The notes beneath the pieces were generated by a model that did not search any database, had not been told where the DNA came from, and saw only the letters and a list, made by a program, of their open reading frames with translations. Position numbers and translations under genes: made by a program. Below, one piece after another: positions 8,081 through 15,891 of a stretch of DNA of 64,000 bases (the first letter of the stretch is position 1; every line of letters begins with the position of its first letter). The DNA is from Nocardioides baculatus (GTDB taxonomy: Bacteria > Actinomycetota > Actinomycetes > Propionibacteriales > Nocardioidaceae): the NCBI RefSeq assembly GCF_016735675.1, contig NZ_JAERSG010000007.1, forward strand, positions 62,001-126,000, written 5' to 3'.

Positions 8081-8650
8081 GTGGGTGAGCAGGTCCAGAC
8101 CGATGGGATCGTCGTACCGACGTGGGACGAGGTCGTCGAGCAGCACTCCGACCGCGTCTTCCGGCTGGCCTACCGGCTCACGGGCAACCGTCCCGACGCC
8201 GAGGACCTCACGCAGGAGGTCTTCGTCCGCGTCTTCCGCTCCCTCGACTCCTACACGCCCGGCACCTTCGAGGGCTGGCTGCACCGGATCACGACCAACC
8301 TGTTCCTCGACGGCGCCCGCCGCAAGCAGCGGATCCGCTTCGACCCGCTCTCCGACGAGCGCGCCGCGCGGCTCACGAGCTCGGCGCCGGCGCCGGAGCT
8401 GGCTCTCGCCGACCAGACCTTCGACGACGACATCGAGATCGCCCTCGCCACGCTGCCGCCGGACTTCCGCGCCGCGGTGGTGCTGTGCGACGTCGAGGGA
8501 CTGAGCTACGAGGAGATCGCGGAGATCCTCGACGCCAAGCTCGGCACCGTCCGCTCGCGCATCCACCGCGGTCGCAGCATGCTGCGCAAGGCGCTCGCCC
8601 ACCGCGAGCCCGCCGCCGGCCGCGAGCGCTACCGGGGAGTGGTGTCCTGA
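8081..8650 (+). CDS. sigE: ECF RNA polymerase sigma factor SigE
   Basis: Sigma-70 family ECF factor directing envelope-stress transcription. Region 2 ([22 protein letters not shown], with the RNAP-binding AEDLTQ segment) and region 4 ([10 protein letters not shown] with [13 protein letters not shown]) are both clear. I prefer the GTG at 8081, giving 189 residues, because an ATG at 7970 would place sequence that looks like leader inside the gene; the longer 226-residue form cannot be excluded. The stop overlaps the anti-sigma start. The order sigma, zinc anti-sigma, HtrA protease is that of the mycobacterial sigE-rseA-htrA cluster, which supports the symbol. Confidence 0.88.
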   Translation: MGEQVQTDGIVVPTWDEVVEQHSDRVFRLAYRLTGNRPDAEDLTQEVFVRVFRSLDSYTPGTFEGWLHRITTNLFLDGARRKQRIRFDPLSDERAARLTSSAPAPELALADQTFDDDIEIALATLPPDFRAAVVLCDVEGLSYEEIAEILDAKLGTVRSRIHRGRSMLRKALAHREPAAGRERYRGVVS

Positions 8651-9174
8651 TGACGCACCTCGGATCCCGCGTCAGCGCCCTCGTCGACGGTCGCCTCGAC
8701 CCCGACGAGGAGGAGCGCTGCTGGAACCACGTCCACGGCTGCCACACCTGCCGTGACCTCGTCGAGCACGAGGGCTGGGTGAAGACCCAGCTCGCCCAGC
8801 TGTCCTACGGCGCCTCGCGCCCCTCGCACGACTTCAAGTCGGCCCTGGTCGGTCGCTGCTCCGAGCTCTCCACGCAGCCCGGTGCGCTCGCCGGCGCGAC
8901 CTTCCCCACGGCGGGGACCCACCGCTCGCGCCGTGGGCTCGTCGCCATCGGGGGCGGGGCCGCCAGCGCCTGCGTCGTCGGCGTCCTGGCGCTCGGCGTC
9001 GCCGGTTCGCCGCGGATCGAGCCGCGGCCGCCGGCCACCGACCTGAGCCGTCCCGTCGGCCCGGTCGCCCCGGTCGGCGGGGTCGACGACCGCACGGCGC
9101 GCGGTCCCGCCTCACCCTCCCGGATGCCCCTGGCCGAGCGCCTGGTGGCGATCCGGGAGAAGATTGCTCCGTGA
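8650..9174 (+). CDS. rseA: Zinc-binding anti-sigma factor RseA-like
   Basis: 174-residue anti-sigma factor predicted to hold SigE inactive. The zinc anti-sigma (ZAS) signature H-x3-C-x2-C is seen as HVHGCHTC near residue 32-39, followed by helices that would contact the sigma factor. A hydrophobic stretch near residues 98-118 (VAIGGGAASACVVGVLALGVAG) suggests a membrane anchor, and the last 55 residues are Pro/Arg-rich. ATG overlaps the sigE stop and GTG of htrA overlaps its stop. Release by phosphorylation or proteolysis is known for the family but is not visible here. Confidence 0.87.
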   Translation: MTHLGSRVSALVDGRLDPDEEERCWNHVHGCHTCRDLVEHEGWVKTQLAQLSYGASRPSHDFKSALVGRCSELSTQPGALAGATFPTAGTHRSRRGLVAIGGGAASACVVGVLALGVAGSPRIEPRPPATDLSRPVGPVAPVGGVDDRTARGPASPSRMPLAERLVAIREKIAP

Positions 9175-10667
9175 GCGACGAGCACCAGCCCGACGAGCCG
9201 ACGTCCGAGTCCACACCGGGCTCGTCACCAGACGCCGAGGAGCCCACCCAGCCCCTCGCCGGCTGGCGCCCCACCGACGCCGACGCCCAGCCGCAGGGCC
9301 ACGCCTACGGGCAGGCCGCGGACGCGCCGAGCCAGCCGAGCCAGCCGAGTGAACCCGGCCCGCCGCCCTACGGCAGCACCTACGGCGAGCAGCCGCGCGC
9401 GCACGATCCCCGGCCCGAGCCGCCCACGCAGCCCCAGCCCGTCCAGCAGGCTCCCGAGACGCTCGCCTTCGGTCGCCCCGGGCCGCCCGGACCCGCAGGA
9501 CCCCCCTACTTCGGCCCCGGGCCTCGTCCCTACCCGCCGGTCGACTACGCCCGCCCGGTCCCGCCCCGCAAGGTCGCGCTCTGGGTCTGGCCCGCCGTGG
9601 CCGCGCTCGCCCTGGTCGTCGGCCTGCTCGGCGGGCTCGCCGGTGGCGCGCTCCAGGACGAGCTCGCCTCCCAGCGCGGGACCAACGACAACGGCCTCGA
9701 CGGCGTACGCACCCAGTCCGCCGCGCCGCTCGACGCCGACAACGGGTCCGTCCCGGCCGTCGCGCAGGCGCTGCTCCCCAGCACCGTGCAGATCGTCGCG
9801 GAGTTCGACGGCCAGGCCGCCGGCGCCACGGGCTCCGGCTTCGTGCTCGACCGCGAGGGCCACGTCGTCACCAACAACCACGTCGTCGCCTCGGCCGCCG
9901 AGGACGACGGCCCGATCGTCGTCATCGACCACGAGGGCGTACGCCACGAGGCGTCGGTCGTCGGTCGCAGCGCGGTCTACGACCTGGCGGTGCTCGACGT
10001 CGACGGCGCCGAGGGGCTCGAGCCCGCCGCGCTGGGTGCGTCCCAGGCGCTCCACGTCGGCGACCCGGTCATCGCGTTCGGCGCCCCGCTCGGGCTGAGC
10101 CAGACGGTCACGTCCGGCATCGTCAGCGCCCTCGACCGTCCCGTCACCACGTCGGGCGAGTCCGACGACGAGTCCTCCTACATCAACGCCGTGCAGACCG
10201 ACGCAGCGATCAACCCGGGCAACTCCGGCGGGCCGCTGGTCAACCTCGCCGGCGAGGTGGTCGGCGTGAACTCGGCCATCGCCACCAACGGCGGCTCGTC
10301 GGGCGAGGCGGGCAACATCGGGGTGGGCTTCGCCATCCCGATCGAGCAGGTCATCACGACCGTCGACCAGATCCTGCGCACCGGCAAGGCGGAGTACCCC
10401 GTCATCGGCGCCCAGGTCCGTACGGGCGGCGAGCCGGACTCCCAGGGCGCGACGATCACCGAGGTCATGCCCGACACCCCGGCCGAGCGCGCCGGCCTGC
10501 AGAAGGACGACGTCATCACGGCGGTCGACGACCAGCCGGTCAACGACGGCATCGCCCTCATCGTCGCGATCCGCACGCACCGCCCCGGCGAGACGGTGGA
10601 GATGTCGGTGGTCCGCGGCGGCGACGAGCAGGTCGTCGAGGTCGAGCTCGACGGCAAGGTGGGATAG
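9171..10667 (+). CDS. htrA: Membrane-anchored HtrA serine protease
   Basis: 498-residue trypsin-like protease with a PDZ domain, for quality control at the outer face of the membrane. Residues 1-130 are a Pro/Gln/Ser-rich cytoplasmic region, a membrane helix follows at about 134-158, then the protease domain. The triad is His237 (TNNHVV), Asp271 (YDLAVLDV) and Ser352 (NPGNSGGPL). One PDZ domain occupies roughly 405-495 with AGLQKDDVITAVDDQPV. Starts with GTG overlapping the rseA stop. In mycobacteria a tatB gene usually follows; here the next gene is on the other strand. Confidence 0.93.
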   Translation: MSDEHQPDEPTSESTPGSSPDAEEPTQPLAGWRPTDADAQPQGHAYGQAADAPSQPSQPSEPGPPPYGSTYGEQPRAHDPRPEPPTQPQPVQQAPETLAFGRPGPPGPAGPPYFGPGPRPYPPVDYARPVPPRKVALWVWPAVAALALVVGLLGGLAGGALQDELASQRGTNDNGLDGVRTQSAAPLDADNGSVPAVAQALLPSTVQIVAEFDGQAAGATGSGFVLDREGHVVTNNHVVASAAEDDGPIVVIDHEGVRHEASVVGRSAVYDLAVLDVDGAEGLEPAALGASQALHVGDPVIAFGAPLGLSQTVTSGIVSALDRPVTTSGESDDESSYINAVQTDAAINPGNSGGPLVNLAGEVVGVNSAIATNGGSSGEAGNIGVGFAIPIEQVITTVDQILRTGKAEYPVIGAQVRTGGEPDSQGATITEVMPDTPAERAGLQKDDVITAVDDQPVNDGIALIVAIRTHRPGETVEMSVVRGGDEQVVEVELDGKVG

Positions 10668-10709
10668 GCCCCCACGTGGTGGCAGAAGGTCCTCGGGAAC
10701 GGCTCGGGG

Positions 10710-10970
10710 CTAGTCGGACGATCCCGGCTCGGCGTCCACGAAGGGGTGCCGGTCGACGAACTCCTTGGTCTCGGCGTACATCCGCTGGATGAACTCCTCG
10801 AGCTGGACCGCCTCGACGCGCCACTGACCTCGGCCGCCGATCTTGATGGCCGGGAGCTCGCCGCGGCGGACGAGCGCGTAGACCTGCGCGCTGGAGGTGT
10901 TGAGCGCCTCGGCGACGTCGGCGAGCGTGAGGAAGCGGGGGGCGCGAGGCTCCGGGCGGTCGTCGGCCAT
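10710..10970 (-). CDS. Helix-turn-helix DNA-binding protein (BldC/excisionase type)
   Basis: 86-residue protein with a MerR-like winged helix: FLTLADVAEALNTSSAQVYALVRRGELPAIKIG is the helix-turn-helix and WRVEAVQLEEFIQRMY the wing and C-terminal helix. This is the BldC/excisionase-like HTH_17 family. ATG at 10970 is chosen; another in-frame ATG three codons upstream at 10979 is possible. It faces away from the cpaB/cpaE genes, and such regulators commonly accompany actinobacterial Tad pilus loci, so control of the pilus genes is a reasonable guess. Confidence 0.85.
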   Translation of the reverse strand: MADDRPEPRAPRFLTLADVAEALNTSSAQVYALVRRGELPAIKIGGRGQWRVEAVQLEEFIQRMYAETKEFVDRHPFVDAEPGSSD

Positions 10971-11071
10971 GGGGCCCATCCTCCCACCGGCGGCCCGGTC
11001 GGCGGAGCCGCCCGGCCGCAGCCTGTGGAGAGACAGGTGTGAATTCGCGCGCGTGCGGACATGATGACCTC

Positions 11072-11749
11072 GTGTCTCGGAACAAGTCTCGGAGCGGTCC
11101 GCGCGCGCCCGGCGCCCTCGACGTCCCACCAGCCACCCGATCGGGGTCGGCAGGATGGCGCGACCCGCGCCTCTGGGTCGGCGTCGTGCTGGTCACCGGC
11201 TCGGTCGTCGCCGGTGCCCGCCTCCTGTCCACGGCCGACGACATGACCTCGGTCTGGGCGGCGTCGTCCGACCTCGCGGCCGGCCAGACGATCACGGCCG
11301 ACGACCTGCGGTCCACCCGGCTCCGTTTCGACGACATCACCGATGCCCAGCGCTACCTCGGGGTCGACGACGAGCTCCCTGCGGCTCTCACCCTCACGCG
11401 GCCGCTCGCGGCCGGCGAACTGGTGCCGGCGGCCGCGCTGGGGGAGGAGGTCGACGACGGATCGGTCGACGTCTCGGTCGCCGTCGCCGCGGAGCACGTG
11501 CCGACCGACCTCGGTCGCGGCTCGCGCGTCGACGTCTGGGTGATCGGGGAGGACCGCGGCTCACGCTCGGAGGCCGAGCTCGTGCTCGCCGACGTCCTGG
11601 TCGTCGACGCCCCGGTGGTCACCGAGTCGTTCGCCTCGGCGACGACGCGGCAGCTGGTGCTGGCCGTGCCCCAGGACGACGAGGAGTCGCTGGGCGTGGT
11701 GCTCGCCGCCAGCGGCGACGACCGCGTGCGCGTGGTCGGGCGAGGCTGA
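11072..11749 (+). CDS. cpaB: SAF-domain pilus assembly protein (CpaB-like)
   Basis: 225-residue protein with a single N-terminal membrane helix (WVGVVLVTGSVVAGARLL, about residues 36-53) and an extracytoplasmic SAF domain (VWAASSDLAAGQTITADDLR). CpaB/RcpC proteins of the Tad system have this layout and sit outside the membrane during pilus assembly. The next gene is CpaE-like, which supports the assignment. I used the GTG at 11072; a GTG at 11039 in the same frame is an alternative. Part of the Tad locus whose other genes lie 27 kb downstream. Confidence 0.78.
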   Translation: MSRNKSRSGPRAPGALDVPPATRSGSAGWRDPRLWVGVVLVTGSVVAGARLLSTADDMTSVWAASSDLAAGQTITADDLRSTRLRFDDITDAQRYLGVDDELPAALTLTRPLAAGELVPAAALGEEVDDGSVDVSVAVAAEHVPTDLGRGSRVDVWVIGEDRGSRSEAELVLADVLVVDAPVVTESFASATTRQLVLAVPQDDEESLGVVLAASGDDRVRVVGRG

Positions 11750-11753
11750 CGCC

Positions 11754-13004
11754 GTGATCTGCGTCCTGCTGCTGGCGGCGGGTGAGGCATGGGAGTCCCC
11801 GGCGCTGGCCGACCTCGAGGCCCACCCCGGGGTGGTGGTGCTCAAGCGGTGCGTGGACGTCGACGACCTCCTCGCCTCGGTCACCAGCGGCCAGGTGGAC
11901 GTCGCCGTGGTCGCGCTCGACGCACCGGGCCTCGACCCCGCGAGCGTCGCCCACCTGCGCCGGCACGCCGTACGCCCCGTCGCGGTGACCTCGACGCGGT
12001 CCGACGACCTCGACGTGCGTGAGCACGCCCAGCGCCTCGGCATCGCAGCCGTCGTCGGCGCGGGCGAGCTGGCGACGCTGCCCGAGGTGGTCACCGCCGT
12101 CGAGGAGGGCGACACCCGTGCGCGTGGTGAGGGTGGCGACGCCCTCGCGCCGTCCGGTCCCGAGCCGGTGGTCGACTCCGGGCGGATCGTGGTCGTGTGG
12201 GGTCCCGCCGGCGCCCCGGGTCGTACGACCGTGGCCACCAACCTGGCGTGGGAGGTCGCCCGTCGTCAGGTCGGCGTGGTCCTGGCCGACCTCGACCCCT
12301 ACGGCGGTTCGGTCGCCCAGCAGCTCGGCATCCTCGACGAGGTGTCGGGGATCCTGTCCGCGTCGCGACTCGCGGCGTCGGGCCAGCTCGACGAGCGCTT
12401 CGCCTCGGTGTGCCGCGGGGTGGGGGAGCACCTGGCGGTGGTGACCGGGCTGCCGCGCGCCGACCGGTGGCGCGAGGTGCGCGCGGCCCAGGTCGACCAG
12501 CTGCTGGAGCGCGCGAGCACCACCGGGCACGTGGTCGTGGACACCGGGTTCAGCCTCGAGGACGACGCCGGCCAGGACTTCGGTGGGCGTCCCGGCCGCA
12601 ACGCGCTGACGCTCGCGGCCCTCGACCTGGCCGACGAGGTGGTCGTCGTCGGAGCGGCCGACCCGGTCGGGCTGGCCCGGCTGGCGCGCGGGCTGGTGGA
12701 CGTCCGCGACCGGCTCGGCGGCGTCCCGGTCCGGGTCGTCGTCAACCGGATGCGCGGCTCGATCGGGTGGTCGGAGAAGGAGATCGCCGGCATGGTCGAG
12801 GGGTTCAGCCGGGTCGCCGGGCTCCACTTCCTGTCCGAGGACCGCGCCGGGCTGGACCGCGCACTGGTGTCCGGCAGCCCGCTGGCCGAGGTCGGCGACT
12901 CCGCGCTCGTGCACGGGATCACCGCGCTCGCCGACGCCGTCTTCCCGACCTCGATCCGACCTGTGAGCGGCAAACGGAGGCAACGCCGAAGTAAAAGTCG
13001 GTAG
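11754..13004 (+). CDS. cpaE: CpaE/TadZ-like pilus assembly ATPase
   Basis: 416-residue protein. Residues 1-130 resemble a receiver-like domain (VICVLLLAAGEAWES, LEAHPGVVVLKRC). The C-terminal MinD/ParA ATPase domain has a deviant Walker A, VVVWGPAGAPGRTTVATNLA near residues 143-162, and DLDPYGGSVAQQLG as the switch region. Members localise the Tad pilus machine to the cell pole. It starts with GTG four bases behind cpaB. The Lys of the canonical Walker signature position is replaced by Arg (GRTT), which I note but cannot interpret. Confidence 0.85.
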   Translation: MICVLLLAAGEAWESPALADLEAHPGVVVLKRCVDVDDLLASVTSGQVDVAVVALDAPGLDPASVAHLRRHAVRPVAVTSTRSDDLDVREHAQRLGIAAVVGAGELATLPEVVTAVEEGDTRARGEGGDALAPSGPEPVVDSGRIVVVWGPAGAPGRTTVATNLAWEVARRQVGVVLADLDPYGGSVAQQLGILDEVSGILSASRLAASGQLDERFASVCRGVGEHLAVVTGLPRADRWREVRAAQVDQLLERASTTGHVVVDTGFSLEDDAGQDFGGRPGRNALTLAALDLADEVVVVGAADPVGLARLARGLVDVRDRLGGVPVRVVVNRMRGSIGWSEKEIAGMVEGFSRVAGLHFLSEDRAGLDRALVSGSPLAEVGDSALVHGITALADAVFPTSIRPVSGKRRQRRSKSR

Positions 13005-13017
13005 AAATTCCCCAAAT

Positions 13018-13056
13018 CCTCAAGGTTCGTCGTACTTTTAGACCTGATCCTTGAGG
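13018..13056. promoter_or_regulatory. Inverted repeat over the RBS of the RTX gene
   Basis: CCTCAAGG at 13018-13025 and CCTTGAGG at 13049-13056 form an 8-bp perfect inverted repeat enclosing an AT-rich segment (GTACTTTTAGAC) that is unusual for this genome. The right arm includes the GAGG of the ribosome-binding site for the GTG at 13065. It could be a dimeric-repressor operator over a promoter, or a hairpin that hides the RBS. Confidence 0.45.
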
Positions 13057-13064
13057 AGAACCCC

Positions 13065-13967
13065 GTGCTGCGACCTTTTCGTGTCGGCGTGCTTGCGCTG
13101 ACCGCCCTTGCCCTCACTGCGACGCCCGCCCTCGCGGCGAAGCAGGCGCGCGGCACCACGGGCAACGACATCATCAACGGTCGAGCCCGAGCGGACTTCA
13201 TCATGTCGCTCGGCGGGCGTGACAGCGTCAAGGGCTTCGGCGGCGACGACAAGGTCTACGCGGGCAACGGCAACGACACGGTCTACGGCGACGACGGGAA
13301 CGACTGGATCACCGCGCAGCCCGGCAACGACTGGGTCGCCGGAGGTGCCGGCAACGACAAGATCGACGGCGGCTCGGGCGACGACAGCGTCTACGGCGGC
13401 GACGGCGACGACATCCTCGCGGCCAACGTCGGCAACGACGTGCTCTACGGCGAGGCGGGCAACGACCTGCTCGGCGGCAACGACGGCAACGACCGCCTGT
13501 TCGGCGGCGACGGCTCCGACAAGCAGATCGGTGGCGCGGGCGACGACTGGATCGACGGCGGTCCCGGCGACGATGGAGCCATCCAGGGCGGAGCCGGCAA
13601 CGACGTGCTGATCGACGGCGAGGGCAACGACTGGCTGGTCAAGGGTGACGAGGGCGACGACACCGTCTTCCTCGGTCCGGGCGCCGACAAGGTCTTCTCC
13701 GAGCAGGGCAACGACACCATCTACGTCCTGCCCGACGGCTTCGTCGACAAGATCCGCTGCGACGACGGCACGCAGGAGAACGGCGCCGCCGACCGCGTCG
13801 TCTTCGTCGGCTACCGGGACCCGCTCGACGTGGTCGACCCGTTCGGCAGCTGCGAGATCGTCGAGGTCGTCGAGGCGCTCCCCGGGGGCTGGCCCTACGG
13901 TCCGGTCAGCCTGTCCGACGGCCGCGTCATCACGCAGCGAACAGCAGGTAGAGACCTCCCACGGTGA
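13065..13967 (+). CDS. Secreted RTX-type calcium-binding repeat protein
   Basis: 300-residue exported protein. A signal peptide (MLRPFRVGVLALTALALTATPALA) is followed by tandem nonapeptide repeats of the hemolysin type, GGxGxDxxx and GNDxxYG, from about residue 45 to 225; these normally wind into a calcium-binding parallel beta-roll. The last 75 residues lack repeats and contain two Cys (KIRCDDG and GSCEIVE), which may form a disulfide. No enzymatic domain is attached, so it may be a surface or matrix protein. GTG start with GAGGAG seven bases upstream. The 3' end overlaps the convergent membrane-protein gene by 38 bases. Confidence 0.88.
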   Translation: MLRPFRVGVLALTALALTATPALAAKQARGTTGNDIINGRARADFIMSLGGRDSVKGFGGDDKVYAGNGNDTVYGDDGNDWITAQPGNDWVAGGAGNDKIDGGSGDDSVYGGDGDDILAANVGNDVLYGEAGNDLLGGNDGNDRLFGGDGSDKQIGGAGDDWIDGGPGDDGAIQGGAGNDVLIDGEGNDWLVKGDEGDDTVFLGPGADKVFSEQGNDTIYVLPDGFVDKIRCDDGTQENGAADRVVFVGYRDPLDVVDPFGSCEIVEVVEALPGGWPYGPVSLSDGRVITQRTAGRDLPR

Positions 13968-15306
13968 ATCCCACCATCGCCACGAGCAGGGGCAGCTGAC
14001 CGGTCAGCTGGTGCCGCCGCGGCAGGAGCCTGATCGCGCGGTCGTGCGCGGCGACCACGCCGACGACGTGGCCGAGCGCCACGGCGACGACCTTGGTCAC
14101 TGCCAGGAACGTCGGGTGCTCCGAGAGCCAGTAGTTGATCTGGAGGTCGGCCGTGCCGAGGTAGTTGTCGCCCCGCGAGAACGGGTCGCTCAGCTGCACC
14201 AGGGTGCGCTGGCCGTACTCGACGAGGTAGGTCAGGTAGTGGGCCACGATGTAGCCCACGATGATCGGCACGACCGAGTGGGCGAACAGGGACGGCAACG
14301 CTCGCCGGGGCGTGTCGCTCGTGACGCCGGTGGCCATCGTGGCGATCGTGAGGACGATCGCGACCCCGGCGGAGAACGCGATGAGCGCGACCGTGTCGGG
14401 CAGGATCCGTGACGCCGACAGCGACTGCACGAGCTTGAGCCACGGCGTGGACTCGCGGAACGAGTCGAACGCCGTGCTGCCGAACAGCACGCCCACCACG
14501 GCGACCAGGCCGGGCCGCGCCACGACCGTGTCGAGGTTGGCCAGGGGGCTGCGCAACACCAGCTGTCCCTTGCCCTGAGGAGGTCGCCCAGCGACCGTCT
14601 CGAAGGGTTCGCGGCGCCCCCAGATCGAGAGCTTGGCGACCAGCGAGGAGTAGACCTCGAACGGGTCGGCCCGCGCGAGGAAGGTCGTACCCCACACGGC
14701 GGAGCCGATGAGCATGATGCCGAGGTAGGCCGCACACCACAGGCGCACCGGACCGAGAGCCGTCGAGGACGGGTAGACCAGCTCGAGCCACACGAAGGCG
14801 AAGAGCCCGACGGCAGCGGGCCAGTAGCCGAGACGCTCGGGGTAGGGCCGCAGGCCCTCGCCGGCGGGCACCCCGGAGATCTTCGCGAAGAGCATGCTGA
14901 TCGTCCGCGCCGGGCTGATGGCCTTGAAGAACGGCCCGAGGAGCAGCGACGCCGGCACGAGGCCCACCCACAGCAGGACGTAGAACGTCCCGAGGAACGG
15001 GTTGATCAACGAGTCCTTGCCGAGGACGGCCGCCGCGCCGACGTAGAGGAAGACCACCATCCCGAACACCCGGCCGGTGATCGCGAGCCCGGGCGAGGAG
15101 ACGAGCCGGTCGAGCCACTCGGGCGCGGGGCGGCCGCTGGTGGCCGCGTCGTAGCGCGGTTCGCGCCACGCGATCGCCAGCACCGTGAAGGAGATGACCA
15201 GCGCGGCGACCGCGCCGGCGATCGCCAGCTCCGACGGGATCGGCAGGTCCTTCGCACCGCCGAGGCCGTGGGCGGAGATCGAGCCGCCCACGCTCAGCCC
15301 GGTCAC
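13930..15306 (-). CDS. Polytopic membrane protein, unknown function
   Basis: 458-residue integral membrane protein with about nine to ten hydrophobic helices and a long polar loop near residues 230-265. Motif-like residues include FGSTAFDSFRES near the middle and LGHVVGVVAAHDRA towards the C-terminus, where the His/Asp could bind metal. Some relatives carry the label fenitrothion hydrolase in annotations I recall, but I see nothing that proves hydrolysis. The GTG start overlaps the stop of the upstream lipoprotein gene (GTGA), so the two form a pair. Confidence 0.7.
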   Translation of the reverse strand: MTGLSVGGSISAHGLGGAKDLPIPSELAIAGAVAALVISFTVLAIAWREPRYDAATSGRPAPEWLDRLVSSPGLAITGRVFGMVVFLYVGAAAVLGKDSLINPFLGTFYVLLWVGLVPASLLLGPFFKAISPARTISMLFAKISGVPAGEGLRPYPERLGYWPAAVGLFAFVWLELVYPSSTALGPVRLWCAAYLGIMLIGSAVWGTTFLARADPFEVYSSLVAKLSIWGRREPFETVAGRPPQGKGQLVLRSPLANLDTVVARPGLVAVVGVLFGSTAFDSFRESTPWLKLVQSLSASRILPDTVALIAFSAGVAIVLTIATMATGVTSDTPRRALPSLFAHSVVPIIVGYIVAHYLTYLVEYGQRTLVQLSDPFSRGDNYLGTADLQINYWLSEHPTFLAVTKVVAVALGHVVGVVAAHDRAIRLLPRRHQLTGQLPLLVAMVGFTVGGLYLLFAA

Positions 15307-15683
15307 CGGACTTCGAGCTGGAGCAGGACCACGTCGGGCTCGTGGCTCTCGACCTCGACGACGCCGGGACGGTCGATCACGAGCTCGTGCTCGGACGTGC
15401 CGGCGTCGTAGGCGATCTCCTGCTCGGGGGTGCTGTGCACGTGGAGCTCACCGGCCTCGTCGGACTCGATCGTGAGCACCAGCGTCTGGTCGACCCCGAG
15501 CTCGACCCGCTCGCCGTTGGGGGTGAACTCGTCGCCCTCGCGCGTCACCGTCACCGCGACCGTGTCCCCGTCCTGGGTCGCTCCCTGCGAGCTGCTCGGC
15601 GGATCGGCGTCGTCGCTCCCGCAGGCGGTGAGGGACATCGCAAGGACCAGGGCGAGGGGAGCGGCAAGGGTGGACAGGCGCAT
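15303..15683 (-). CDS. Cupredoxin-like lipoprotein
   Basis: 126-residue lipoprotein. The N-terminus has a lipobox-type signal, LALVLAMSLTACGSDD, with Cys21 as the lipidated residue. The mature part resembles a small cupredoxin-like beta-sandwich: VTVTREGDEFTPNGERVELG and a final ELHVHSTPEQ to SHEPDVVLLQLEVR. Histidines are present but the typical Cys-containing blue-copper loop is missing, so copper binding is uncertain. Translationally coupled to the downstream polytopic membrane protein, which suggests the two act together at the membrane. Confidence 0.72.
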   Translation of the reverse strand: MRLSTLAAPLALVLAMSLTACGSDDADPPSSSQGATQDGDTVAVTVTREGDEFTPNGERVELGVDQTLVLTIESDEAGELHVHSTPEQEIAYDAGTSEHELVIDRPGVVEVESHEPDVVLLQLEVR

Positions 15684-15730
15684 GTCTGCCAGAATCCCAT
15701 GCGGAGCAAGATCGCCGACGAGAGGGCACG

Positions 15731-15890
15731 CATGAGTGAGCGGAGCGAGCGAATCATCGAGCGCCGCGTGACTTGTGCCTCAGGCGCGCACGGAGCGAAG
15801 CGAGTACGTGCATGAGTGAGCGGAGCGAGCGAATCATCGAGCGCCGCGTGACTTGTGCCTCATGCGCGCACGGAGCGAAGCGAGTACGTG
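15731..15890. repeat. 80-bp tandem duplication ahead of a gene start
   Basis: Two exact-length 80-bp units, 15731-15810 and 15811-15890, differ at one base that I can see (G15783 against T15863). Each begins CATGAGTGAGCGG, and the same 13 bases occur a third time at 15891, where they form the start of the WS/DGAT gene. Each unit contains GAGCGAGCGAATCATCGAG and GGAGCGAAGCGAG, a purine-rich partly symmetric element. The duplication therefore repeats the start codon and first codons of the gene. Confidence 0.85.
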
Positions 15891-15891
15891 C

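Noticed and set aside
13190..13730. Repeated GGCGACGACxxx units as a CRISPR-like or minisatellite array.
   Set aside because: They encode RTX nonapeptide repeats in frame and have no spacer structure.
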